Shown piece after piece: positions 1 through 9,068 of a DNA stretch of 64,000 nt. Each line of letters starts with the position of its first letter. The first letter of the stretch is position 1. The DNA lies in assembly GCA_965656935.1 (NCBI GenBank), contig CBFHMG010000002.1:186001-250000 (forward strand), written 5' to 3'. The DNA is from M30B80 sp965656935. Its GTDB lineage: Bacteria; Pseudomonadota; Alphaproteobacteria; Rhodobacterales; Rhodobacteraceae. The notes under the pieces are model-generated. The model ran no database searches. It saw nothing but the letters and a program-made list of their open reading frames with translations, and was not told where the DNA came from. The position numbers and the translations under genes were made by a program.

Positions 1-1118
1 CCGATCTCGGCCAAGGCGAAGAGCTTGAGCCTGCACGCAAGAAAGCAGAGTTGCTGGGGATTAAGCCAGAGAATATCTATATTGAAGATATCCGCGAAGA
101 ATTCGTGCGCGATTTCGTCTTCCCGATGTTCCGCGCCAATGCGCTGTATGAAGGGCTCTATCTGCTGGGAACTTCGATCGCGCGCCCGCTGATCTCCAAA
201 CGTCTGGTTGAGATCGCCGCTGAAACAGGGGCCGATGCCGTGTCACATGGTGCCACAGGCAAGGGCAATGATCAGGTACGGTTCGAATTGTCGGCCTATG
301 CGCTGAACCCCGATATCAAGGTGATTGCACCTTGGCGTTTGTGGGACCTGACCTCGCGCACCAAGCTGCTGGCCTTTGCCGAGGAAAACCAGATCCCCAT
401 CGCCAAAGACAAGCGCGGTGAGGCGCCCTTCTCCGTCGATGCAAACCTTTTGCACACCTCTTCCGAGGGTAAGGTTCTGGAAGACCCTGCCGAGGAAGCA
501 CCCGATTACGTTTATCAGCGCAGCGTACATCCCGAGGATGCGCCCGATGAGCCCGAAATGATCGAAGTCACCTTCGAGCAGGGCGATGCGGTTGCCATCA
601 ATGGCGAGGCAATGTCGCCTGCAACGATCCTGACCAAGCTGAATGAATATGGCGGCAAGCATGGCATTGGCCGTCTGGATTTCGTGGAAAACCGCTTTGT
701 CGGTATGAAGTCGCGCGGCATCTATGAAACACCTGGCGGCACAATCCTGCTAGAGGCGCATCGCGGGATCGAGCAGATCACGCTGGATAGCGGCGCAGGC
801 CATCTCAAGGATTCGATCATGCCTCGCTATGCCGAGCTGATCTATAACGGCTTCTGGTTCTCGCCCGAGCGCGAGATGCTGCAAGCCCTGATCGACAAAA
901 GCCAAGAGCATGTCACAGGCACGGTGCGTCTGAAGCTCTATAAGGGCTCGGTGCGCAGTGTCGCGCGTTGGTCCGATCACAGCCTCTATTCCGAAGCGCA
1001 TGTGACCTTCGAAGAGGATGCAGGTGCCTATGACCAGAAAGACGCGCAGGGCTTTATTCAGCTCAACGCGTTGCGCCTCAAACTTCTGGCCGCGCGGAAC
1101 CGTCGCCTTAAGGGCTAA
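1..1118 (+). CDS. argG: Argininosuccinate synthase, 3' part (5' end outside window)
   Basis: The reading frame is open from base 3 and runs to a TAA at 1116-1118, so the gene enters from the left and the ATG at 51 is internal. The enzyme joins citrulline and aspartate with ATP in arginine synthesis. The visible part holds the family segments LGTSIARPLI, SHGATGKGNDQVRFE and the EAHRG/RYAELIYNGFWFSPE region near the C-terminus. About 370 residues are visible of a family length near 400, so only the N-terminal nucleotide-binding P-loop is missing. It converges on the fadH-like gene across a hairpin. Codon use is like that of its neighbours. Confidence 0.97.
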   Translation, partial: DLGQGEELEPARKKAELLGIKPENIYIEDIREEFVRDFVFPMFRANALYEGLYLLGTSIARPLISKRLVEIAAETGADAVSHGATGKGNDQVRFELSAYALNPDIKVIAPWRLWDLTSRTKLLAFAEENQIPIAKDKRGEAPFSVDANLLHTSSEGKVLEDPAEEAPDYVYQRSVHPEDAPDEPEMIEVTFEQGDAVAINGEAMSPATILTKLNEYGGKHGIGRLDFVENRFVGMKSRGIYETPGGTILLEAHRGIEQITLDSGAGHLKDSIMPRYAELIYNGFWFSPEREMLQALIDKSQEHVTGTVRLKLYKGSVRSVARWSDHSLYSEAHVTFEEDAGAYDQKDAQGFIQLNALRLKLLAARNRRLKG

Positions 1119-1124
1119 TCGCCA

Positions 1125-1158
1125 AAGCTGGCCGCCCTATAGGGTTGCGGCCAGCCTT
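1125..1158. terminator. Hairpin between convergent argG and fadH-like gene
   Basis: GCTGGCCGC (1127-1135) pairs with GCGGCCAGC (1147-1155), and the intervening bases contain a second palindrome, CCCTATAGGG (1135-1144). The stem spans the fadH stop codon and lies 6 bases after the argG stop. There is no T-tract, so it may act as an RNA-stabilising or bidirectional terminator hairpin rather than a classical intrinsic terminator. Confidence 0.5.
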
Positions 1159-3170
1159 GCGCCTTGATCAATGGCGCGTTTGGCATCCAGCTCAGCGGCG
1201 ACATCCGCGCCACCGATCACATGGGGCGCAAGACCCTTGGCAATCAACCTGTCGGCCAGCGACCTCTCAGGGGTTTGGCCTGCGCATAGCACCACCGTAT
1301 CCACTTCAATCAGGGTCGGGTTCTCGCGCGCTTCGCCGAAGGTGATATGCAAGCCATCGGCATCAATGCGTTCGTAATTCACGCCCGCGATCATCTTCAC
1401 ACCCTTCATCTTCAAAGCCGCGCGGTGAATCCAGCCCGTGGTTTTGCCCAAGCGCTTGCCCGGTTTCTCGGGCTTGCGCTGCAACAAGACAACCTCACGC
1501 GCCGCTGCATCGGGTTGCGGCCCTTCGGGGGCCAAACCGCCACGGTCAATCTCGGGGTCGCTGACACCCCATTCCTTGCGCCAAAGCTGTGGCTCCTCGG
1601 TGGGGCTTGGGCCCTCATGAACAAGGAATTCAGCCACATCAAACCCGATGCCGCCAGCCCCGATCACCGCAACCCGTTTTCCGACAGGGGCCTTGCCTGC
1701 CAAGACATCAATATAGCTCAGCACATTGGGGCCATTCTGCCCCTCAATTTCTGGATCACGCGGGCGCACGCCCGTGGCGATGACGACTTCATCATAACTG
1801 CCAAGATCATCAGCCTCAGGGTCAGAATTGAGACGAACATCAATCTGGTGGCGCTCCATCATCGTCTCGAACCAGCGGGTTAGAGCCTTAAATTCCTCTT
1901 TTCCCGGTATCTCGCGCGCCATTTTGAGCTGCCCGCCGAGCGCGGCTGATTTCTCGAAAAGGGTCACTTTATGCCCACGCTCAGCGGCAATCATCGCGGT
2001 TGCAAGACCAGCCGCGCCACCGCCAACAATGGCGATGGTTTTTGCGGTTTCAGTGGCGTTATAGGTCAGTTCGGTTTCATGGCAGGCGCGGGGGTTCACA
2101 AGGCAGCTTGTCAGCTTGCCCGAAAAAGTATGGTCAAGGCAGGCCTGATTGCAGGCAATGCAGAGCGCAATTTCATCGGCGCGCCCTTGTTCGGCCTTCG
2201 CCACGAAATCAGCATCGGCAAGGAAAGGCCGCGCCATCGAGACCATATCGGCCGCTCCCTCGGCCAGAATATCCTCGGCCACATCAGGCATATTGATGCG
2301 GTTCGAGGTGATGACGGGAATACCAACCTTGCCCATCAGCTTTTTGGTGACCCATGCAAAGCCCTTGCGCGGGACACTGGTGGCGATGGTGGGAATACGC
2401 GCCTCATGCCAGCCGATGCCTGTATTGAGGATCGTAGCCCCCGCCGCCTCGACGGCTTGGGCCAATTGCACGACCTCGGCATGGGTGGAGCCATTGGGCA
2501 CAAGATCAATCATCGAGAGGCGGAAAATAATGATGAAATCCGCACCAACCGCCTCGCGTACGCGGCGCACAACCTCAATCGCCAAGCGCATCCGGTTCTC
2601 GTAAGCGCCACCCCAGCGATCACTTCGCTTATTGGTATGGGTCACAAGGAACTGATTGATGAAATACCCCTCACTGCCCATGATCTCGACACCGTCATAG
2701 CCAGCCCCACGGGCGCGCACGGCTGCCGTCACCATATCGGCGATCTGCTTTTCGATCCCCTCTTCATCCAATTCCTTCGGGGGAAAGGGCGAGATCGGGG
2801 ATTTGACAGGCGAGGGCGCGACACAATCAGGGCTATAGGCATAGCGCCCTGCATGGAGGATTTGCATCGCGATCTTACCACCTGCCTGATGCACGGCATC
2901 GGTGACGATGCGGTGATTTTCGATATCGGTATCCGTGAAAAGACCCGCCGCACCGGGGAAAACTCCGCCCTCCTTATTTGGGGCCATACCGCCTGTAACG
3001 ATCAGAGCCGCGCCGCCCCGCGCGCGCGCGGCATAAAAGGCCGCCACGCGGGGCCAATCGCGGGTTTCTTCAAGGCCTGTATGCATGGAGCCCATCAACA
3101 CGCGGTTTTTTAGCGTGGTGAACCCAAGATCCAGCGGTTCGAATACATGCGGATAGAGCGAATGCGGCAT
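1137..3170 (-). CDS. fadH: NADPH-dependent 2,4-dienoyl-CoA reductase-like flavoenzyme
   Basis: 677 residues. An N-terminal old-yellow-enzyme TIM barrel (about 1-330) is followed by a Cys cluster C337-x2-C340-x3-C344-x11-C356, the [4Fe-4S] pattern of this family. Two dinucleotide-binding stretches follow (VGGGAAG near 382 and VIGAGGIG further on). E. coli FadH has the same layout and a similar length; it reduces 2,4-dienoyl-CoA during beta-oxidation of unsaturated fatty acids. The start at 3170 is chosen because GGGAGGATTTCTT precedes it; the frame stays open upstream to 3278 without a better site. A related trimethylamine dehydrogenase or enoate reductase role cannot be excluded from sequence alone. 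Confidence 0.85.
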   Translation of the reverse strand: MPHSLYPHVFEPLDLGFTTLKNRVLMGSMHTGLEETRDWPRVAAFYAARARGGAALIVTGGMAPNKEGGVFPGAAGLFTDTDIENHRIVTDAVHQAGGKIAMQILHAGRYAYSPDCVAPSPVKSPISPFPPKELDEEGIEKQIADMVTAAVRARGAGYDGVEIMGSEGYFINQFLVTHTNKRSDRWGGAYENRMRLAIEVVRRVREAVGADFIIIFRLSMIDLVPNGSTHAEVVQLAQAVEAAGATILNTGIGWHEARIPTIATSVPRKGFAWVTKKLMGKVGIPVITSNRINMPDVAEDILAEGAADMVSMARPFLADADFVAKAEQGRADEIALCIACNQACLDHTFSGKLTSCLVNPRACHETELTYNATETAKTIAIVGGGAAGLATAMIAAERGHKVTLFEKSAALGGQLKMAREIPGKEEFKALTRWFETMMERHQIDVRLNSDPEADDLGSYDEVVIATGVRPRDPEIEGQNGPNVLSYIDVLAGKAPVGKRVAVIGAGGIGFDVAEFLVHEGPSPTEEPQLWRKEWGVSDPEIDRGGLAPEGPQPDAAAREVVLLQRKPEKPGKRLGKTTGWIHRAALKMKGVKMIAGVNYERIDADGLHITFGEARENPTLIEVDTVVLCAGQTPERSLADRLIAKGLAPHVIGGADVAAELDAKRAIDQGARLAATL

Positions 3171-3253
3171 AAGAAATCCTCCCACATTCACAGCTACAGG
3201 CGCGGGGGGTATTTTGTCACCTCCCAACGCCGCGTCATTCTCGGAGGATAGGG

Positions 3254-3631
3254 TTAGTCTTGCTCGGTCTCTGCGCAATGGCGGCGGAAGGCCACTTTGA
3301 GCATCTCAAGCTCGTCGCGCATCAGCGCAACCTCGGCGCGAATATCTTCATCAAGCGCCTGCCCTGCCATCAAGGTGATCCGGTCCAGCACATCGCCCTC
3401 ATCAGCTGTGCGTAGGCTTACAACCTGCACACCATCGCTAAGCACCGATACTGGCAACTCAAAATCAACCTGAAAACGGCCTGGTCCTTCATCACTGGGC
3501 GTGAGTTTGGCGGTGCCAACAACTCGTTCCATATGGACGGCTTCAATGATCGGCGTCTCATCGCCTGCATCAAGGATGCCCTCATATCGCCCGCCGACCA
3601 AACGGATTTTTGTAAGCGTCATGGCGCTCAA
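3254..3631 (-). CDS. Conserved hypothetical protein, probable partner of the DUF6478-like gene
   Basis: About 125 residues, predicted soluble, with no signal peptide or membrane segment. The N-terminal two-thirds looks beta-rich (KIRLVGGRYEGILDAGDE...), and an acidic helical tail (ALDEDIRAEVALMRDELEMLK) ends the protein. Two starts are possible: TTG at 3631, with GGGGGA seven bases upstream, or ATG at 3622 (MTLTKIRLVGG) with a poorly placed ribosome site; I favour the TTG only slightly. It lies 15 bases after the DUF6478-like gene on the same strand. I do not recognise a biochemical function. From memory the pair recurs in Rhodobacteraceae. Confidence 0.7.
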   Translation of the reverse strand: MSAMTLTKIRLVGGRYEGILDAGDETPIIEAVHMERVVGTAKLTPSDEGPGRFQVDFELPVSVLSDGVQVVSLRTADEGDVLDRITLMAGQALDEDIRAEVALMRDELEMLKVAFRRHCAETEQD

Positions 3632-3646
3632 TGGATTGTCCCCCGA

Positions 3647-4420
3647 CTACAGATCTGCGCGCGGTGCGCGCGTCAGATACATATCCCACATGATGATGCG
3701 ATTCATCTGTGGCCCCTCAAAGATCAGATCAAGCCACATCTTCTCAAGACGTTTTTCATTGATCTTGGAATAGGCCAAGTCAAATTCGGCAACAAATTTC
3801 CCGTCCCGTCCCGAAAGCTGGCGCACCATTTGTTCCGTATTCGGACCATGCTGGACGTTAAGCCGCGCATAGATTTCAATTTGGCGGTCCATATCGGCAT
3901 ACATGGTCATCGAAATGAAATGCCCACGGGTCAGGCCAACCAAGCCGTCATTGGGCAAATCCTGCACCAGAGACATGAACGAGCCATCAAACCGATAAAC
4001 CTCGAGTTCCAGCCCGTAAGGTGCTGCGTGATGCGGCCCAGAATTCTGCCGCTGTCGATAGGAAATCTCAGAACGTGCGCAATCATGGAACAGGCTCATC
4101 CCACCGACCAGTTTTTGCGGCGAGCCGACCTGCACCTGCCCTTTCGGAGCCATGGGTTCTGTCCAAGTGGCGGGCCGATAGCTCCAGTCGCATTGCTCGG
4201 GCCGTTCGATCCTGTCGTCTTGCCGAGATTTTTTCAGAAGCGCTTTTTCGGTGGCAACCTGCATTCGCGCAAGCTCGGTCTGTAACCCGCGGGCACGGTC
4301 ATTGGCCTCGCGCAGGTTATGCGCAGGCAATTCCTTTGCCTTCTGGGTCACCTGCCCAAAGCTCCGCATAACGCGGTCGAGCCGCTTGCGGGCAAAAAAT
4401 CCATCAAAATCCAGCCCCAT
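3647..4420 (-). CDS. DUF6478-like conserved protein
   Basis: 257 residues, no signal peptide. A basic helical start (ARKRLDRVMRSFGQVTQKAKELP, possible coiled coil to about residue 70) is followed by a globular part with many Trp/His/Arg residues, including SLFHDC, APYGLELEVYRFDGSF and FEGPQMNRIIMWDMYL. It resembles the Rhodobacteraceae family annotated DUF6478, recognised from memory and not checked by search. Its stop is 15 bases from the start of the following small conserved gene, suggesting co-expression. Function unknown; the FDGSF/LVLDLP-type beta segments hint at a jelly-roll or lectin-like fold, but that is inference only. Confidence 0.7.
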   Translation of the reverse strand: MGLDFDGFFARKRLDRVMRSFGQVTQKAKELPAHNLREANDRARGLQTELARMQVATEKALLKKSRQDDRIERPEQCDWSYRPATWTEPMAPKGQVQVGSPQKLVGGMSLFHDCARSEISYRQRQNSGPHHAAPYGLELEVYRFDGSFMSLVQDLPNDGLVGLTRGHFISMTMYADMDRQIEIYARLNVQHGPNTEQMVRQLSGRDGKFVAEFDLAYSKINEKRLEKMWLDLIFEGPQMNRIIMWDMYLTRAPRADL

Positions 4421-4473
4421 ATCGGTGGTGCTCCGCGTTTCTTTAAATCTTGAGTGCTTATACTTGCAGGTTT

Positions 4474-5289
4474 CTAGTTAAATATACGTCGAAACAAGCC
4501 AATATTCCTGAGAATTCGCCCACCCGTCACACTGGCAGGTTCACGCGCAGGCTGAGGCCGTTCAAAACTCTGCTCTGGCTCGCGCTGAATTTCAACTGTT
4601 TGTGTCGTTTCCGTGCTTTGGCCAGGCAGGTCTGCCCCGGGACCATTTGCAGAGGTAACTGCAATCGCAAAACTGCGCAGTGTCTCGAGGCTTTGATCAT
4701 TGGTGATCTCTTGATCGGCCAATCCCAGAACGCTGAGCGTTGCAATGCGATTGCCCAGATCCAGATAGGCGCGCCAGTAATCCTCGCGCACGCCTTCGAT
4801 ACTGCCTGTGCTGCTATCGCGGGCATGCAGAAAGAACACATCCGCTTGGTGGAAGCTGTCCAGAACCTCTACGGTTTCGGGGTCTTCATCACGGCTGAGC
4901 AGACGGCGGCCGTTTTCCGATGAAAAGAAGCTTCCCAGACTTGGGATAGACTCCCGCAAGGATGACCCCTCGGACGGCTCGGAGATTGAGGCTGTCAGCA
5001 AGGCAGGCACAGCGGGTTGTGGCAAGCGCGCGGAGTTGGCGATGGCTGCGCAATTGCCCAACAGCACAAAGGCGGTTACGCCACGATCTTGGGTGGCCTC
5101 AGGGTCGACACAAAACCCGTCAGGGCCGCCAACTGTCAGCCTGTCAGAGGTGACCTGAATTTCAGTATCAGCCTGCGGCGGAGGCCCGAAACTGCTGCCA
5201 CCACCGCCACGCCCTCCGCAGGCCGCAAGCGTCAAGGTCAGGGCCAGAAGGCCCAGACCTTTGAAAAGATTACAGGTCCATATAGACAT
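4474..5289 (-). CDS. Putative lipoprotein of unknown function
   Basis: 271 residues. The N-terminus MSIWTCNLFKGLGLLALTL ends in the lipobox LAAC followed by GGRGGGGS, a lipoprotein signal peptide with a Gly-rich linker. The rest is acidic and hydrophilic, without a family I recognise; the C-terminus is basic (GGRILRNIGLFRRIFN). The start at 5289 lies inside the last codons of ilvD (20-base overlap) and is supported by TGAGGAGAAAC just upstream; the frame is open further into ilvD, but no lipoprotein signal precedes this Met. Probably cotranscribed with ilvD. Envelope location is inferred from the lipobox. Confidence 0.8.
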   Translation of the reverse strand: MSIWTCNLFKGLGLLALTLTLAACGGRGGGGSSFGPPPQADTEIQVTSDRLTVGGPDGFCVDPEATQDRGVTAFVLLGNCAAIANSARLPQPAVPALLTASISEPSEGSSLRESIPSLGSFFSSENGRRLLSRDEDPETVEVLDSFHQADVFFLHARDSSTGSIEGVREDYWRAYLDLGNRIATLSVLGLADQEITNDQSLETLRSFAIAVTSANGPGADLPGQSTETTQTVEIQREPEQSFERPQPAREPASVTGGRILRNIGLFRRIFN

Positions 5290-7003
5290 GTTTCTCCTCA
5301 TTGGCGCCGGGATGGGTAACCGCGCCAAAGCGGGCGGACCCGACAAGTTGGGAATATTTCCACAAGGCGCCTGACGCATAGATGGTTTCCTTGGGGCCTT
5401 TCCAATTTGCCTTACGCGCCGCCAGTTCGTCATCAGAAAGGGCCACGCTCAACTCACCTGAAATGGCGTTGATCGTGATCATATCACCATTCTCGAGCAA
5501 ACCGATCGGACCGCAATGGGCCGCTTCGGGCCCGACATGGCCAACACAGAAGCCACGGGTCGCGCCCGAGAAACGGCCATCGGTGATCAAGGCAACTTTC
5601 TTGCCCATGCCCTGACCGCTCAGCGCGCTGGTTGTGGCCAGCATTTCGCGCATACCGGGGCCGCCTGCGGGGCCCTCATTGCGGATCACGAGAACCTCGC
5701 CCTCTTCATAGGTGCGTGCCTTGACCGCAGCGAAAGCTTCTTCTTCGCTCTCGAAAACGCGCGCGGGGCCCGTGAAGACCTGCTCTTCCTCGGACATGCC
5801 CGCGACCTTCACGATCGCTCCGTCAGGGGCAAGGTTGCCGCTGAGGCCCACAACACCGCCTGTATCCGAGATCGGTGCCGCAACTTCATGGATCACTTTG
5901 CCATCGGCTTGGCGCACGATGATATCAAGCTCCTCACCCATGCTGCGGCCTGTTGCGGTCATGCAATCTTCATGGATCAGGCCCGCTTTGCGCAGTTCAT
6001 TCATCACAACGGGAACGCCACCTGCCTCATAGAGGTCTTTGGCGACATACTGACCACCTGGTTTGAGATCGACAAAATAGGGGGTGTCCTTGAAAATCTC
6101 ACAGACATCAAAGAGGTCGAAATCAATGCCCGCTTCATGTGCAATCGCTGGCAAATGCAGACCCGCATTGGTCGAGCCGCCCGTGCAGGCCACAATGCGC
6201 GCTGCGTTTTGCAGGGATTTCAGCGTCACGATATCGCGCGCGCGAATGTTTTTCTCGATTAGGTTCATCACCGCCTCGCCCGAGGCGACACCATATTGGT
6301 CACGGCTCTCATAAGGGGCAGGCGCGCCAGAGGAATTCGGCAGCGCAAGGCCGATAGCCTCGGAGACACAAGCCATGGTGTTGGCCGTGAACTGACCACC
6401 ACAAGCGCCCGCAGAAGGGCAGGCCACACGCTCGAGAACGGCGAGTTGTTCATCGCTGTAATTGCCCGCCTGATGCTGGCCAACAGCCTCGAAAACATCC
6501 TGAACCGTGACATCTTTGCCCTCAAGCCGACCCGGAAGGATCGAACCACCATAGATGAAAACCGAAGGAACATTCAGGCGCACCATCGCCATCATCATGC
6601 CAGGAAGGGATTTGTCACAGCCCGCAAGGCCCACAAGCGCGTCATAGCAATGCCCGCGCATTGTCAACTCGACCGTGTCGGCAATCGCGTCACGGCTGGC
6701 CAGAGACGAGCGCATTCCCTCATGGCCCATGGCGATACCATCGGTCACTGTGATCGTGGTAAATTCGCGCGGCGTGCCATTGGCATGCTTTACACCCATT
6801 TTCACCGATTGCGCCTGACGGTTCAGCGCGATGTTACAAGGGGCGGCTTCGTTCCAGCAGGTTGCAACACCAACGAAAGGTTGATTGATCTCTTCCTCGG
6901 TGATGCCCATGGCATAGAAATAAGACCGATGCGGCGCGCGCGAAGGGCCTTCTGTTACGTGGCGGCTTGGAAGTTTGGACTTGTCCATCTTACCCTTCAA
7001 CAT
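5270..7003 (-). CDS. ilvD: Dihydroxy-acid dehydratase
   Basis: 577 residues, close to the usual alphaproteobacterial length. It dehydrates 2,3-dihydroxy-isovalerate and 2,3-dihydroxy-3-methylvalerate to the 2-keto acids in valine/isoleucine synthesis, in the cytosol, using an iron-sulfur cluster. Cluster ligand motifs are visible: ATCWNEAAPC, AGCDKSLPGM and ACTGGSTNAGLHL. GRFSGATRGFCVGHVGPEA is the conserved C-terminal block. The ATG at 7003 is preceded by AAGGGAGAGACGTC; the Met at codon 6 also has an AAGGG. Its 3' end overlaps the start of the lipoprotein gene. Confidence 0.97.
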   Translation of the reverse strand: MLKGKMDKSKLPSRHVTEGPSRAPHRSYFYAMGITEEEINQPFVGVATCWNEAAPCNIALNRQAQSVKMGVKHANGTPREFTTITVTDGIAMGHEGMRSSLASRDAIADTVELTMRGHCYDALVGLAGCDKSLPGMMMAMVRLNVPSVFIYGGSILPGRLEGKDVTVQDVFEAVGQHQAGNYSDEQLAVLERVACPSAGACGGQFTANTMACVSEAIGLALPNSSGAPAPYESRDQYGVASGEAVMNLIEKNIRARDIVTLKSLQNAARIVACTGGSTNAGLHLPAIAHEAGIDFDLFDVCEIFKDTPYFVDLKPGGQYVAKDLYEAGGVPVVMNELRKAGLIHEDCMTATGRSMGEELDIIVRQADGKVIHEVAAPISDTGGVVGLSGNLAPDGAIVKVAGMSEEEQVFTGPARVFESEEEAFAAVKARTYEEGEVLVIRNEGPAGGPGMREMLATTSALSGQGMGKKVALITDGRFSGATRGFCVGHVGPEAAHCGPIGLLENGDMITINAISGELSVALSDDELAARKANWKGPKETIYASGALWKYSQLVGSARFGAVTHPGANEEKHVYMDL

Positions 7004-7138
7004 GACGTCTCTCCCTTAAGTCATTCGCAAATTTCCCTTGGAATAGACGCCCCTGTCAAATGGCACAAGCGAGATTGCCGTTTGGGGCTGTTTTAGGGTA
7101 GACTTGGCTCAATAAGAAAAAGCAAATCGAGCAGGTCT

Positions 7139-8023
7139 ATGTATTACGCGGCACATGATGCCTTTATCGCCCCCGCCAAGGGCTACCCGCAGATTTGGCG
7201 CTTTGTCGTCGGGCTCGGGCTTGCCATAGGGGTTTACGCTCTGGGTATTTTTGCCCTTATGGGGCTTATCGCATTGTTCAATGGCGGCCTGTCTGGCCTC
7301 CAGCCTTGGATGCAGAGGATACAAGTCGCGGATACACCAACGGCCACGCTGCTTATTCTGGGAACCTTTGTTGGCATGGGCGGCGGCGCAATGCTGGCCA
7401 CGAAACTGCTGCACAAACGCCCCATCGCAAGCCTTTTTGGCCCCCTCGCCACCTTGCAGCGCCAGTTCCTGATCGCGGTCGGAGTGGGCGCGATTGTTTT
7501 TGCGGCCTCCATGCTGATCCCTACGGATCTGATGCTGCAATCAAATCTTGAGCTGGCCATCTGGGCCTCTTTCATGCCCTTGGCACTTGTGGGTGTCCTT
7601 ATCCAGACAGGGGCCGAGGAGATTCTCTTTCGCGGCTATATCCAACAACAGCTTGCCGCGCGTTTCTCCAACCCGATTATCTGGATGGTTCTGCCATCGG
7701 TTCTTTTTGCCTTGGCCCATCTGGACCCAACAACCTATGGCCCGAATGCATGGCTGATCGTGGCCGCCACTGGCCTGTTTGGTATTCTTGCCGCGGATTT
7801 GACCGCAAAGACAGGCAATATCGGTGCGGCTTGGGGGCTGCATTTTGCCAATAATGTGCTGGCGCTTTTGCTGATATCCCTCGATGGTCCGCTTTCGGGT
7901 CTGGCGCTTTATGTCATCCCGATCAGCGTCACCAGCGCCGATATCCTGCGGCCACTGATCTATATGGATATGGGGATCACATTCACGGCTTGGGCCGCGA
8001 TCCGCTATGCCGTGACGAGGTAG
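7139..8023 (+). CDS. CPBP-family intramembrane glutamic endopeptidase
   Basis: 294 residues with about eight hydrophobic helices. The CPBP signature is present: motif 1 GAEEILFRGYIQQQL (adjacent Glu pair and Arg), motif 2 ALAHLDP and motif 3 GLHFANN, supplying the Glu and His residues proposed for intramembrane cleavage. Members range from CAAX prenyl endopeptidases to bacteriocin-immunity proteins; in bacteria without prenylated proteins the substrate is usually unknown, as here. Divergent from ilvD over 135 bases. The start ATG has a weak CAGG upstream. Confidence 0.9.
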   Translation: MYYAAHDAFIAPAKGYPQIWRFVVGLGLAIGVYALGIFALMGLIALFNGGLSGLQPWMQRIQVADTPTATLLILGTFVGMGGGAMLATKLLHKRPIASLFGPLATLQRQFLIAVGVGAIVFAASMLIPTDLMLQSNLELAIWASFMPLALVGVLIQTGAEEILFRGYIQQQLAARFSNPIIWMVLPSVLFALAHLDPTTYGPNAWLIVAATGLFGILAADLTAKTGNIGAAWGLHFANNVLALLLISLDGPLSGLALYVIPISVTSADILRPLIYMDMGITFTAWAAIRYAVTR

Positions 8024-8102
8024 GGCACCAGATGCGACATTGATTGCAATTTGCCGCTGAGCATCATATCTCCACCGAAAGAACGGCCAAGCAGGGTATT
8101 CC

Positions 8103-9068
8103 ATGAACTGGATCACCAATTACGTCCGCCCGCGGATCAACTCGATTTTCTCGCGCCGCGAGATGCCAGAGAACCTCTGGACCAAATGCAGCGAGTGCGG
8201 AACGATGCTGTTCCACCGCGAATTGTCGGACAATCTCAATGTCTGCACAGGGTGCGATCACCATATGGCGATCACGCCGCGCGACCGTTTTACAGCCCTG
8301 TTTGATGGCGGTATTTTCACCGAAGTGAAAGTTCCCAAACCAATCGCGGATCCGCTCAACTTTCGGGATCAGAAAAGATATCCCGACCGTTTGAAAGCGG
8401 CGCAGAAAACAACCAGCGAGGCCGAAGCGATGCTGGTGGCCGAGGGTGAGATCGGGCGCACGCCGATTGTGGCGGCGGCGCAGGATTTCTCCTTCATGGC
8501 AGGCTCCATGGGCATGTATGTCGGCAATGCGATTATTGCAGCGGCCGAGCGTGCGGTAAAACTCAAACGCCCCTTGGTGCTGTTCTCGGCTGCGGGTGGC
8601 GCGCGTATGCAGGAGGGTATCCTTTCGCTGATGCAAATGCCGCGCACAACGGTTGCCGTGCAAATGCTCAAGGAAGCGAACCTGCCTTATATCGTTGTCC
8701 TGACCCACCCGACCACGGGTGGCGTGACGGCATCTTACGCGATGCTTGGCGATATCCAGATTTCCGAACCCAATGCCCTGATCTGCTTTGCAGGACCGCG
8801 TGTGATCGAACAGACCATTCGTGAGAAACTGCCCGAAGGCTTCCAGCGCGCGGAATATCTGCTTGATCACGGCATGCTGGACCGTGTGACGCATCGCACC
8901 AAAATGCGCGATGAGCTGATCACGATTCTGCGGATGCTAACAGGTGAGCCGCCCGCCATTTCGGGCGAGTTGCCCGCGCCCGCTGGCGGCGAGATCAGCG
9001 ATGCAAAAGCTGATCCGGTGGCATTGCCTGAAACCGACGAAACACAAGCCGAGCCTGACAAGCCGTGA
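8103..9068 (+). CDS. accD: Acetyl-CoA carboxylase carboxyltransferase, beta subunit
   Basis: 321 residues. AccD pairs with AccA to move the carboxyl group from biotin-BCCP to acetyl-CoA, the first step of fatty acid synthesis. A four-Cys zinc finger (KCSECG...VCTGC) lies near residues 30-55, followed by the crotonase-like core with LFSAAGGARMQEG and LTHPTTGGVTASYAMLGD. The acidic C-terminal tail (about 30 residues) is variable in the family. Start supported by CAGGG eight bases upstream. Its TGA overlaps the GTG of folC by four bases, the common alphaproteobacterial accD-folC pair. Confidence 0.97.
   Translation: MNWITNYVRPRINSIFSRREMPENLWTKCSECGTMLFHRELSDNLNVCTGCDHHMAITPRDRFTALFDGGIFTEVKVPKPIADPLNFRDQKRYPDRLKAAQKTTSEAEAMLVAEGEIGRTPIVAAAQDFSFMAGSMGMYVGNAIIAAAERAVKLKRPLVLFSAAGGARMQEGILSLMQMPRTTVAVQMLKEANLPYIVVLTHPTTGGVTASYAMLGDIQISEPNALICFAGPRVIEQTIREKLPEGFQRAEYLLDHGMLDRVTHRTKMRDELITILRMLTGEPPAISGELPAPAGGEISDAKADPVALPETDETQAEPDKP

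Noticed and set aside
51..1118. ATG at 51 as the argG start
   Set aside because: Frame stays open to base 3 with conserved argG residues (DLGQGEELEPARKKAELLG), so the gene simply begins outside the window.
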